A DNA stretch of 64,000 nt from Cohaesibacter haloalkalitolerans. Lineage in GTDB: Bacteria > Pseudomonadota > Alphaproteobacteria > Rhizobiales > Cohaesibacteraceae. The stretch covers positions 558,001-622,000 of the forward strand of contig NZ_QNUM01000001.1 of assembly GCF_003574655.1 (NCBI RefSeq). The letters are read 5' to 3'. Position numbers and translations under genes: made by a program. A model generated the notes under the pieces. The model was not told the origin of the DNA, did not search any database, and saw only the letters and a program-made list of their open reading frames with translations. Positions 8,747 to 16,660 of this stretch are shown here, piece after piece (within the stretch, counting starts at the first letter, position 1; each line of letters starts with the position of its first letter).

Positions 8747-8777
8747 AAGGGGCAGATCGTCTGACTGCCCCTTCTTT
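8747..8777 (+). terminator. Rho-independent terminator after the aminotransferase
   Basis: AAGGGGCAG at 8747-8755 pairs perfectly with CTGCCCCTT at 8765-8773 around a 9-nt loop, followed by CTTT. It lies 33 bp after the aminotransferase stop and just before the convergent symporter gene, so it can end transcription on the plus strand and possibly on the minus strand. Confidence 0.75.
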
Positions 8778-8799
8778 GTATCGCCAATAGGCGTTGTTG

Positions 8800-10272
8800 C
8801 TATTTGGTCATTCTGGCGAGCTCGTCGCTGATGTCGTCAACGAAGATCCGTGCCATTTTCTCATGCCGTACGGTCACGAGGCTGACCAGCACGAAGACCA
8901 GAGCGGAAACCGGCAGACCGAGAATGCCCGCGTTGAGACCGAACAGGTTGTTGCCAGTCATATACATGACGATGACGAACAATCCGCCGACGATGATGCT
9001 GGAGAGCGCACCTGCGGCCGTTCCCCGCTTCCAGAAGAAGGCCCCGATGATCGCCGGGACCATCACCACCAGCCCCGATGAGGCGGCAACCGACAGGATC
9101 GAGATCAGGCTCAGCTTGAGGGAGGCGAAGGCCAGAGCGACCAGCGAAATGACCGGGATCACGAAGCGGCCGATCTTGAGCTGGGCCGCGTCGTTGGTCT
9201 CGGTGCTGAAGCTGCCATAGACGTCGCGGGCGAGCATCGAGGACAGCGTGAGCAGGATCGAGTCGATGGTCGAGATGGCAGCGGCAAGGATGCCGATCAT
9301 CACGACGATTGCCAGCACCGGCGGCAGGAAGTCGGCCCCCAGAAGGGCGGCGCTCGCCATGTCGGCGTTCGGCAGATCCGGGAAGGCTTCAAAAGCCGAG
9401 AAGCCCCACAGAACCGCGACGATCGTGTAGATGAGGCCAAAGCAGAGGAACAGGATCAGCATCCGCCTTAGGGCCGAGAGGGACTTGGGCATGAACAGCC
9501 GCTGGCTGACCTGCGGGTTGGAAATGGAAAAGAAGAACCACGGAATGGTCAGTCCGAGCATTGTCTTGAAGCTGAAGAGACCCGGCCCGGGGACCTGAAG
9601 CATTTCCGGCTTGGCCGCAGCGATCTTGTCGAACATGGTGAAGAAGCCGCCAAGCTTGTCGATCACCACGACGGTCACCAGCACCGAAGCGGAGATCATC
9701 AGCAGGGCCTGCAGGCTGTCGGTCCACATCACCGAGCGGATCCCGGCGACGTAGGACAGGACGATGGCCAGAAGCGTGGCGATGACCAGCCCGACCGGGA
9801 AGGAGATGGCGCCATCGCTCATGCCCGAGAGCAGATAGCCGATACCAGCCAGCTGAACTGCGGAGTAGGGCACCAGGAACAGGCAGCTGGCAATGGCCAC
9901 GACCATCGCCAGAATGCGCGAGTCGTAGCGCGTTCCGAGCATTTCCGAGGGGGTGACAAAGCCGAATTTCTTGCCGACGAGCCAGAAGCGGGGGCCGAAG
10001 ATGGCGACAAGCGAGACACCGGCGAAATAGACGATTTCAAAGCCCAGTGCCCCGACGCCGCCCTTGTAGGTGAGGCCTGCAAGCCCGACCATCATGAAGG
10101 CCGAATAGGTCGTGGCAGAGTAGCTGAGGGCGGAAATCACGCCGCCCAGTTTGCGTCCTCCGACAAAATAGTCGGCCATATCGGTGGATTCGCCCCTGCG
10201 GGACAGATAGGCAACCGCGCAGGCGATGATGATATAGATGACGATACCGGTCCAGATAAGTGTCGTGCTCAC
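8800..10272 (-). CDS. Sodium:solute symporter family (SSS) transporter
   Basis: This 490-residue protein has about 13 hydrophobic segments. Its N-terminus has the SSS pattern DYFVGGRKLGG (residues 35-45) followed by SALSYSATTYSAFM. The motif IAGIRSVMWTDSLQALLM-like segment near 190-210 and the STIDSILLTLSSMLARDVY segment near 335 match the Na+-binding core of the family, which includes PanF and PutP. It co-transports a small organic solute with sodium across the inner membrane. The GTG start at 10272 overlaps the stop of an upstream 61-residue membrane protein by 4 bp (GTGA), so the pair is translationally coupled. It converges on the aminotransferase. The substrate is not evident from sequence. 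Confidence 0.88.
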   Translation of the reverse strand: MSTTLIWTGIVIYIIIACAVAYLSRRGESTDMADYFVGGRKLGGVISALSYSATTYSAFMMVGLAGLTYKGGVGALGFEIVYFAGVSLVAIFGPRFWLVGKKFGFVTPSEMLGTRYDSRILAMVVAIASCLFLVPYSAVQLAGIGYLLSGMSDGAISFPVGLVIATLLAIVLSYVAGIRSVMWTDSLQALLMISASVLVTVVVIDKLGGFFTMFDKIAAAKPEMLQVPGPGLFSFKTMLGLTIPWFFFSISNPQVSQRLFMPKSLSALRRMLILFLCFGLIYTIVAVLWGFSAFEAFPDLPNADMASAALLGADFLPPVLAIVVMIGILAAAISTIDSILLTLSSMLARDVYGSFSTETNDAAQLKIGRFVIPVISLVALAFASLKLSLISILSVAASSGLVVMVPAIIGAFFWKRGTAAGALSSIIVGGLFVIVMYMTGNNLFGLNAGILGLPVSALVFVLVSLVTVRHEKMARIFVDDISDELARMTK

Positions 10273-10454
10273 TGATCATCTCCCTTGAAGCCTGCAGTTG
10301 CCGTGATGTTCAGAAGGATGAGGACCACAGCGGCGCAGATCCAGAACAGGAAGCTGCCATACCAGGTGGCAACATCGTGAAGGAGCAGATAGGGCACGGC
10401 ATAAAGCGCCACGATGATAAGGCCGATCAGCCAGAGTGAGGTTTTTCGAGACAC
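10269..10454 (-). CDS. Small two-helix membrane protein, partner of the SSS symporter
   Basis: This 61-residue protein has two hydrophobic segments (about 8-25 and 33-52) joined by a short loop, with a basic N-terminus and an acidic C-terminus. GTG at 10454 is preceded by GGAG with an 8-bp gap. It overlaps the symporter start by 4 bp. Small membrane proteins of this type (DUF3311-like or the YhdT/DUF997 group beside panF) commonly precede SSS genes, and their function is unclear. The assignment rests on size, topology and coupling. I cannot place it firmly in one of those families. Confidence 0.7.
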   Translation of the reverse strand: MSRKTSLWLIGLIIVALYAVPYLLLHDVATWYGSFLFWICAAVVLILLNITATAGFKGDDQ

Positions 10455-10989
10455 AAAGTGTACTCCGCTATTTGGAAGTCTATCGGTTTTCGCTCATGGT
10501 GGGGCCACATGACCGCTTGCGATGGTTCATGCTTGGGAAATGACCATTCAGAACAGTTTTCAGTTGGGTGAAAAAATGTCTCCAGCGGGGCTGGATGATG
10601 ATTGATCTGGTTTCTTTTTGTCTTGCCTGCGCAATGCAGTCTATGTCTGGCTCCGGAAGGTGGCCTATCATTTCCCGGATTGCTGAATGATGTCAATCAT
10701 CTTGATGGGCACAGGCACCGTTTCGGCACCCAAAATGCGGTAAAATTCCCATTTTTGAATGAACGTGTGTTGGCAACACGGTGTTCGCATTTTGGAAGGC
10801 GCTTCAGAACCCGGGTGAGATGGCTGCATGGCACACTCAGTGGTTGCCGGTAGCCCGAAGAACACGACAGTGTCTTGTCTGTACCTTGGTCGGAGAGGGA
10901 AAGATCCGGGCCTTCCGTTGGGTCCGGATCGGGATTCTTTGGGCAAGGGCCGGAGCCCTTGCTGCTGTCAGTAACATATGGTTTGGACA
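10455..10989. other. Noncoding 535-bp stretch with a long-range inverted repeat
   Basis: I see no convincing coding sequence here. The open frames have unlikely composition and no Shine-Dalgarno. CCAAAATGCG at 10730-10739 is inverted as CGCATTTTGG at 10786-10795. A smaller GTGTT-GGC-AACAC hairpin (10767-10779) lies between the two arms. CAAGGGC-CGGA-GCCCTTG at 10944-10961 forms a 7-bp stem downstream of the eamA stop, without a T-tract. The stretch should also contain the promoter of the small membrane protein-symporter pair. Confidence 0.5.
10944..10961 (-). terminator. Possible transcription end of the eamA-type gene
   Basis: CAAGGGC and GCCCTTG form a perfect 7-bp stem with a 4-nt loop about 30 bp after the EamA gene on the minus strand. 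No run of T follows, so intrinsic termination is doubtful. Confidence 0.35.
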
Positions 10990-12027
10990 TTACGACTTGG
11001 ATGGTGTCGAGGCGCGGCGGGACTTCGTCCGGTCCAGACCGAGAGCGTGCTCGCGGAAGATGACGAAGATACCGGCACAGATCACCACGACAGCACCGAT
11101 CAGAACCTGTGGTAGTGGCACATCCGCAAACAGCAGATAGCCGAAGAGCACGGCCCAGATCATGCTGGTATAGTCGAATGGGGCAATCGTCGAGGCGTCG
11201 GCGTAGCGATAGCTCTGGGTCATCAGGATCTGGCCAATGCCGCCGGAAATGCCGACGATGAATAGCAGCATCAGGCTCTTCATGTCCGGCATGACCCAGG
11301 CCCAGTCAGTCCATATAAAGCCGACGGGGATCGAGAACAGGGCGAGCACGGTGCCTGCGCCATGGAACCAGACGACGATGGTCGATGTCCGTTCTGTTTC
11401 GCAAAGCTTACGCACGAAAATCATCGCAAGGCCGCCCAGAAAGGCAGAGGTTGCTGCGCACATGGAGCCGATGAAGGCGTTGCTGTCCATCTCGCCGGAA
11501 CCCATGTGGGGCGACAGGATGATGATGATGCCGATAAAGCCGACCCCGACCGCGCTCCAGCGATAGATCCGGACTTTTTCCTTGAGGATGAAGAAGGCCA
11601 GTATGATCACGAAGAGCGGTGAGGCAAAGCCGATGGCGGTGGCATCGGGAAGTGGCAGCATGGCATAGGCGGTGAATGAGAACATCATCGAGATGATGCC
11701 GATGCCCGACCGGCCCAGATGCCCCAATGGATGGTTGGTGCGGAAGGCAATGCCCAGTTCCCCTCTCAGGGTGACCATCAGCAGCACCGGCCACAGGCCG
11801 ATGAAGTTGCGGGCAAAGACGATTTCGCCGATCGGCACCGTTTCCGAGGCGATCTTCAGGGTGACGGTCATGATGCTGAATACCAGTGTCGAGGCCAGCT
11901 TGAGGCCGATGCCCAGCACCGGTGCAGCAACCGTCATCGACTGTTCGGCGTTGTCGGACTCGGACTTGTCATGATCGGCAGGCTTTGCAGCACCGCTGGT
12001 CTCCGGTTTGTTCTTTGCGAGCGTCAT
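10990..12027 (-). CDS. EamA/DMT-superfamily transporter
   Basis: This 345-residue protein has about ten transmembrane segments in two EamA repeats (about residues 40-175 and 190-325), after a polar N-terminal extension of roughly 35 residues. The first repeat contains VFARNFIGLWPVLL and the second contains GGIGQILMTQSYRYADAS, both typical of the drug/metabolite transporter superfamily. Such proteins usually export metabolites. I chose the ATG at 12027 because GAGGAG precedes it. The 37 upstream codons of the open frame are Arg/Pro-rich and not protein-like. It is transcribed away from the TRAP operon across a 605-bp gap. The substrate is unknown. Confidence 0.87.
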   Translation of the reverse strand: MTLAKNKPETSGAAKPADHDKSESDNAEQSMTVAAPVLGIGLKLASTLVFSIMTVTLKIASETVPIGEIVFARNFIGLWPVLLMVTLRGELGIAFRTNHPLGHLGRSGIGIISMMFSFTAYAMLPLPDATAIGFASPLFVIILAFFILKEKVRIYRWSAVGVGFIGIIIILSPHMGSGEMDSNAFIGSMCAATSAFLGGLAMIFVRKLCETERTSTIVVWFHGAGTVLALFSIPVGFIWTDWAWVMPDMKSLMLLFIVGISGGIGQILMTQSYRYADASTIAPFDYTSMIWAVLFGYLLFADVPLPQVLIGAVVVICAGIFVIFREHALGLDRTKSRRASTPSKS

Positions 12028-12506
12028 CGCCCTGCTCCTCAAGTTCGATTCGGCCAATCGCCGGTCAGCCCTCCGAGTGGCCCTGTTGGCAGGAAAACCG
12101 GGACGGCCTGGCCATGGGGCCGAAGGACAACGAATCATGCTGATCTTCCGGTGAGAAGATCAAGGTGTCTTATTGACCATGTCATGAAGGGATACATCAA
12201 GGGCGATTTTATCCGGGATCGGATCGCCCTGGCTGGCTTGTTTACTGGTTTTTCCCCTGCCAACCTGATTGGCGCGATTAATACCCGGCTTGGTGGCAGT
12301 TTCAAGGCACGCCTGCCGACATTCCGCATCTGTCGGCAAAGTTGCTGGGGAAAGGTCGTTTTCCCCAAGCCGTTGTCTTATCCCTTTTCTGTGTTTCTCG
12401 GGCCTGTCGGTGGCATTGTTGCCCGCTCCCGTCGAGATTGAAACGTTGCAATACTGGCCTTAATGCGAAATGACATATCAGTTGTAGATCAGTGATGCTT
12501 TTATTC
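12028..12506. other. Noncoding region between eamA-type gene and TRAP promoter
   Basis: I found no gene. TGATCTTC at 12141-12148 and GAAGATCA at 12155-12162 form a perfect 8-bp inverted repeat about 115 bp upstream of the EamA start, and could be a regulator site for it. The rest holds no clear repeat or structured RNA. Confidence 0.45.
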
Positions 12507-12545
12507 TTGAACGAGTGATTTGATCAGGTCTATAGTGACCAGATC
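12507..12545 (+). promoter_or_regulatory. TRAP-operon promoter with palindromic operator over the -10 box
   Basis: TTGAAC (12507-12512), an 18-bp spacer and TATAGT (12531-12536) make a good sigma-70 promoter about 95 bp upstream of dctP. The -10 hexamer is the exact centre of a palindrome. GATC (12522-12525), a spacer A, and GGTC (12527-12530) are mirrored by GACC (12537-12540), A, and GATC (12542-12545). A repressor bound here would block RNA polymerase. The GntR/FCD regulator gene at the end of the operon is the natural candidate. GGTC/GACC half-sites fit FadR-like recognition only loosely. Confidence 0.6.
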
Positions 12546-12632
12546 GGCTCGTGGAGGAAAAGCGGGTCGTGTCCATATGCGCGGTCGCGCCATGCGATTG
12601 CGGCTAGAGGTAGTTAGTTCTGGGAGGAAATA

Positions 12633-13628
12633 ATGAAGCCCTCGATTTTTTCGCCCGCCAGCCTTGTGGCTGCTGCGGCAATGACGCTGTGCGTCTCTGC
12701 AACCATGCCTGCATATGCGGCCGATGTGACCATCCGTTGGGGTGACGTCGTTGGCGGATCGCATCCTCAGGTGATGATGATCGACAAGGTTGCTGACATC
12801 GTTTCCAAGAAGAGTGACGGCCGGATCGAGATCCAGTCCTTCCCTGGCGGTCAGCTCGGTGGTTCCCGTGACATGATCGAGGCTGTCAGCTCCGGCGTGC
12901 AGCAGATGGTCACCGAAGGGGCCGCCAACTTCGGCCAGTGGGTGCCATGGATTTCTGTCGTTGAAGCGCCTTTCATCTGGAAGACGCCCGAGCAGATGAT
13001 TTCCGTTCTCAATGGCGAAATGCTTGACGAGATCAATGCCCAGCTTGCACCGGCCGGCATGCATGCCATTTCCGCGCTCTACTACGGCACCCGCCACCTG
13101 ACCACCAGCAACAAGGAAATCAAGACTGTTGCCGACATGGCCGGGTTCAAGGTTCGTGTGCCGCAGAATGACGTGTTTGTGGCCATGGCCAAGGCATGGG
13201 GCGCCAAGCCGACGCCGATCAACTTCAATGAGCTCTATCTTGCCCTGCAGCAGGGTCTGGTCGATGGCCAGGAAAACCCGCTGCCGACCATCAAGTCGGG
13301 CAAGCTGAACGAAGTGCAGAAATACATCATTCTGACCGGCCATATCCGCACACCGCGCATGGTTGTCGTCAACAATGACTTCTGGATGGGCCTCAGCGAA
13401 GAAGACCGCACCATCATCACCGATGCGGTCAAGGAAGCCAGCACCTGGGCCAACGCAGAGATCATGAAGCAGGAAGACAGCCTGATCAGCGAATTCAAGG
13501 CTGGTGGCGTCACCGTGATCGAGCCGGATGTCGAGAGCTTCCGCAAGGCCACCGTGGATGCAGTTCCGCCGCTGTTCACCAAGGTCTGGGGCGAAGGCAC
13601 CTACGAAAAACTCCAGAACATGGAGTAA
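12633..13628 (+). CDS. dctP: TRAP transporter substrate-binding protein DctP
   Basis: This 331-residue periplasmic protein has a signal peptide (cleavage near AYAAD, residue 30). Its central motif is VADMAGFKVRVPQNDVFVAM, in which the conserved Arg normally binds a substrate carboxylate. NFNELYLALQQGLVDGQENPL is the family hallmark. GGGAGG lies 5 bp before the ATG. It delivers an organic acid (sugar acid, sialic acid or keto acid are typical) to DctQM for Na+-driven uptake. It is the first gene of dctP-dctQ-dctM-gntR. A hairpin after its stop may keep its mRNA more abundant than that of the membrane genes. The exact ligand cannot be read from sequence. Confidence 0.93.
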   Translation: MKPSIFSPASLVAAAAMTLCVSATMPAYAADVTIRWGDVVGGSHPQVMMIDKVADIVSKKSDGRIEIQSFPGGQLGGSRDMIEAVSSGVQQMVTEGAANFGQWVPWISVVEAPFIWKTPEQMISVLNGEMLDEINAQLAPAGMHAISALYYGTRHLTTSNKEIKTVADMAGFKVRVPQNDVFVAMAKAWGAKPTPINFNELYLALQQGLVDGQENPLPTIKSGKLNEVQKYIILTGHIRTPRMVVVNNDFWMGLSEEDRTIITDAVKEASTWANAEIMKQEDSLISEFKAGGVTVIEPDVESFRKATVDAVPPLFTKVWGEGTYEKLQNME

Positions 13629-13643
13629 TCCTGTTCCTTTCCG

Positions 13644-13671
13644 GGTCGGGCGTCCTGTTGGCCGCCCGACC
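13644..13671 (+). promoter_or_regulatory. Intercistronic hairpin after dctP
   Basis: GGTCGGGCG (13644-13652) pairs perfectly with CGCCCGACC (13663-13671) around a 10-nt loop, 16 bp after the dctP stop. No T-tract follows. It more probably protects the 3' end of dctP mRNA or attenuates partially than terminates fully. Confidence 0.55.
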
Positions 13672-13829
13672 ATCTCCAAGACAGCGCCGGAATTTTGGTC
13701 CCGTCATGCCCAGTCATGCCAAGGGATGCGCCATCCGGTCGAAAAATGTTGCATGTTCCGCAGGCGACCCAGTCTGTCGTCCCCGCCGGTCTGATGCTGC
13801 CGGATATGCCCGGATCCGAGGAGGCCATC

Positions 13830-14339
13830 TTGTTTTCTCTCCGCCGTCTCGTCGATGCCATTTTCAAGGTTCTCAGCGGTTTTGCCATCGTGCTGTTCAC
13901 CTTGTTGTTCGTGGTCGTCATGACGCAGATCATTCTCCGCTATCTCTTCAACGCTCCACTCGTATGGAGTGATGAATTTGCCCAGTATGCCTTCATCTGG
14001 CTGTGTTTCATCGGCTGGCTGATGGCCAGTCGCAACAACCAGCATATCGTTATCACCACCGTGATCGGGAAGGTGCCGGAAAGCAGCCGCAAGGTGATGC
14101 TGCTGTTGATCGAAATTGCGGCGATCGTCTTCTCCTGTGTCATGCTCTACGAAGGCTATGCCATCACCTTGCGCAATGTCACGGTGAGCACGGCGAGCCT
14201 GTTCTTCCCCTTTGCCGTGGTCTACGCCATCGTGCCGGTTTTTGCTGTCGTGGCCATTCTGGTTTCGCTGGTCAAGATCGTTGACCTGTTTGCGCCCGAA
14301 GCTGTCGAGGCTTCTTCCGAAAGCGGGGAGGTTCGCTGA
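13830..14339 (+). CDS. dctQ: TRAP transporter small permease DctQ
   Basis: This protein of about 169 residues has four transmembrane segments, the layout of the small TRAP permease. It contains VWSDEFAQYAFIWLCFIG, the conserved region of the family, around residues 45-62. I chose the TTG at 13830 because GAGGAGG lies 5 bp before it and the protein begins there with a normal basic MFSLRRL. The longer open frame back to 13695 has Pro-rich, non-conserved residues. Its TGA overlaps the dctM ATG by one base (TGATG), so DctQ and DctM are coupled. DctQ pairs with DctM in the inner membrane. Confidence 0.88.
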   Translation: MFSLRRLVDAIFKVLSGFAIVLFTLLFVVVMTQIILRYLFNAPLVWSDEFAQYAFIWLCFIGWLMASRNNQHIVITTVIGKVPESSRKVMLLLIEIAAIVFSCVMLYEGYAITLRNVTVSTASLFFPFAVVYAIVPVFAVVAILVSLVKIVDLFAPEAVEASSESGEVR

Positions 14340-15628
14340 TGACTGAAACCATGTTCATGATCCTGCCGATCTGGTTCATTGCCATCATCGTCGGTGTTCC
14401 GCTCTATCTGGCCATCAGTCTGGCTGGTACCGCCTTCATCGTGATCAACGGCATTCCGGCGCTTGCCGTGCCGCAGAAGATCGTCATGGCAGCCAACTCC
14501 TTCCCGCTGCTGGCTGCGCCCTTCTTCATCCTGATGGGCAACGTGATGAACTATTCCGGCGTCACGACCCGCCTGTTCCGCTTTGTCTCGGTCATTTCGA
14601 GCTGGATGCGGGGCGGGCTTGCCCATGCCAACATCATCGCAAGCGTGGTTTTCGCCGGTATGAGCGGTTCTGCCGTGGCTGACGCTGGCGGGCTAGGTTC
14701 GCTTGAAATCAAGGCGATGAAGGATGCCGGCTACAAGTCGGATCTGGCGGTTGCCGTTACCGCTGCTTCGGCCACCATCGGGCCGATCCTGCCGCCTAGT
14801 CTGCCGATGGTGATCTATGGCGTGACGGCGGAAGCCTCGATCGGGTCGCTGTTCGTGGGGGCCATCGTGCCGGGCCTGTTGATGGCGCTGGCGCTGATGG
14901 TGACGGTTCGGGCGATTGCCAAACGTCACAACCTGCCGCGGGACAAGTTCCCCGGGCTGTGTGAAGTTGGTCGGGCCTTCTGTGATGCCTTCTTTGCCCT
15001 GATGACTCCGGTTATCCTGCTTGGTGGCATCATGTCGGGCATCTTCACACCAACCGAAGCGGCGGTCGTTGCCGCTGCCTATGCGCTGGTGGTCGGTGGC
15101 TTCGTTTATCGCGATTTCAGCCTTTCCGATCTGCCTCAGGTCATTCTCAGCACGGTCCAGACCACCGGTCTGGTGATGGCGCTGGTGATGACTGCCGGTC
15201 TGCTCGGTTGGGCGCTTTCGGTTGCCCGCATTCCCTTCATGGTCGGCTCGCTGCTGGCGGATGTGTCGCATAATCCGTTGATCTTCCTGTTGATCGTCAA
15301 CGTATCGCTGTTGATCGTCGGGCTGTTCATGGAAGCCATTGCGGCGATGCTGATCCTCATTCCGATCTTTGTGCCGGTGGCGATGGCCAATGGCATCGAT
15401 CCGACCCAGTTCGGGGTGCTGTTCGTGCTCAACCTGATGATCGGTACGATCACGCCGCCAGTGGGTGTCGTGCTGTTCCTGACGGCCTCGATTGCCGACG
15501 TGCCACCTGAGCGGGCCATTCGGGCGGTGATCCCGTTCCTGATCCCGCTGATCGTGGTGCTGGCGGCTGTCACCTGCATTCCGAGCCTCACGACCTGGCT
15601 GCCCCACCTGCTCGGGCTGGGCGGCTAG
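14339..15628 (+). CDS. dctM: TRAP transporter large permease DctM
   Basis: This 429-residue protein of about 12-13 transmembrane segments is the ion-coupled channel of the TRAP system. Conserved family stretches are ANIIASVVFAGMSGSAVADAGGLGS (described from about residue 100 to 124), the segment TIGPILPPSLPMVIYG near 145-160, and the C-terminal GTITPPVGVVLFLTA near 365. The length is normal. It begins on the last base of dctQ and is followed by 200 bp before the regulator gene. No terminator-like stem is obvious in that gap. Confidence 0.94.
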   Translation: MTETMFMILPIWFIAIIVGVPLYLAISLAGTAFIVINGIPALAVPQKIVMAANSFPLLAAPFFILMGNVMNYSGVTTRLFRFVSVISSWMRGGLAHANIIASVVFAGMSGSAVADAGGLGSLEIKAMKDAGYKSDLAVAVTAASATIGPILPPSLPMVIYGVTAEASIGSLFVGAIVPGLLMALALMVTVRAIAKRHNLPRDKFPGLCEVGRAFCDAFFALMTPVILLGGIMSGIFTPTEAAVVAAAYALVVGGFVYRDFSLSDLPQVILSTVQTTGLVMALVMTAGLLGWALSVARIPFMVGSLLADVSHNPLIFLLIVNVSLLIVGLFMEAIAAMLILIPIFVPVAMANGIDPTQFGVLFVLNLMIGTITPPVGVVLFLTASIADVPPERAIRAVIPFLIPLIVVLAAVTCIPSLTTWLPHLLGLGG

Positions 15629-15828
15629 GCTGTTCACTCTGTCGCCAGACCCTTGCACCGCTCGCTGCCGTGCTTTGGTCTGGCGGCGCATGATGCGCCC
15701 TCCTGCCGGGATTGACCCGGCTGTCGCGAATGGATAACTAGACACTTAATGACCCAATGATGTTGGGCCTTCATGCTCCTCTGCTCAGAAATTGAACTGG
15801 TGCGTCAGGGTCCCGGAACAAGCAGACC

Positions 15829-16479
15829 ATGAAGCTCAGTGACAAAGCCTACGAGAAATTCAAGCAGCATCTGATGATGGGCGACCTGAAACCCGGCCAG
15901 TTCATTTCGCAACGCGAGCTGGTGACCTTGACCGGCGTGCCGCTTGCGCCTGTGCGGGAAGCCCTGTTGCGGCTGGAGCTGGAAGGGGTCGTCCAGATTG
16001 CTCCCCAGCGCGGCATCCAGATCGTCGAGGTGAGCCTGCGGTTCATCAAGGACACCTACCAGCTGCGGATGATGATCGAGAAGGAAGCGGCCGCCAAATT
16101 CGCGGGCAACGCCAGCGATGCCATGATCAGCCGGCTGCGCGAGGTCCACCGGACGGTGATTGCCCGCGTTGAGGAAGAAGGCACCAGCGACGGGCTTCTG
16201 AAGGACGCGCAGGGCATCGACGACAGCCTGCACGACACCATCGTGTCTGCGCTCGGCAACGAGCTGGTCGACTGGCTCTATGCCATGAACAATCAGCGCA
16301 TCCAGCTGATCCGCCTGTCCCATGGCCATCTGACGCTGATCACGCCGGGCACCTTCCGGCAGGTGATGATCGAACATATGGCCATTATCGAGGCGTTGGA
16401 AAGCCATGATCCGGTTGCCGCTGCCGCTGCCATCGAGAAGCATCTGACGGCGGCGCTGCACCGGGCGCTGGGGCTCTGA
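15829..16479 (+). CDS. GntR-family transcriptional regulator (FCD subfamily)
   Basis: This 216-residue protein has an N-terminal winged helix (about 1-70). It contains ISQRELVTLTGVPLAPVREAL, the GntR recognition helix pattern, followed by a wing ending RGIQIVEVS. An all-helical FCD effector domain follows (about 75-210), with HDTIVSALGN near 135 and EHMAIIEALESHDP near 185, where the His and Asp residues usually hold a metal and a carboxylate ligand. It lies 200 bp after dctM and probably regulates the TRAP operon through the palindrome at 12522-12545. The N-terminal part lacks the long first strand of some FadR proteins, but it is within family range. Confidence 0.88.
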   Translation: MKLSDKAYEKFKQHLMMGDLKPGQFISQRELVTLTGVPLAPVREALLRLELEGVVQIAPQRGIQIVEVSLRFIKDTYQLRMMIEKEAAAKFAGNASDAMISRLREVHRTVIARVEEEGTSDGLLKDAQGIDDSLHDTIVSALGNELVDWLYAMNNQRIQLIRLSHGHLTLITPGTFRQVMIEHMAIIEALESHDPVAAAAAIEKHLTAALHRALGL

Positions 16480-16660
16480 TCGGCTCAGGTCTCCGGGGCC
16501 ATCGTGTCCGGGCTGTCTGTCTGATGATTTGTTGTGCCTTGCATGTTGGTGCATCTTCCTTCATGCCTGCAACGACTGGGCCTCGTTGCCCCATGCGTGC
16601 TAGAAGGGCAAGGGGCATGCATTTCAACAAGGCAATCAACCGGGACGGGAGGCACTGGCC

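Noticed and set aside
10781-11140. 119-codon plus-strand frame near the EamA gene
   Set aside because: Its second half is antisense to the EamA coding region. It has no Shine-Dalgarno, no domain and an Arg/Ala-biased shadow composition.
12501-13679. Minus-strand frame opposite dctP
   Set aside because: It is antisense to a signal-peptide-bearing DctP with family motifs, and it has no Shine-Dalgarno.
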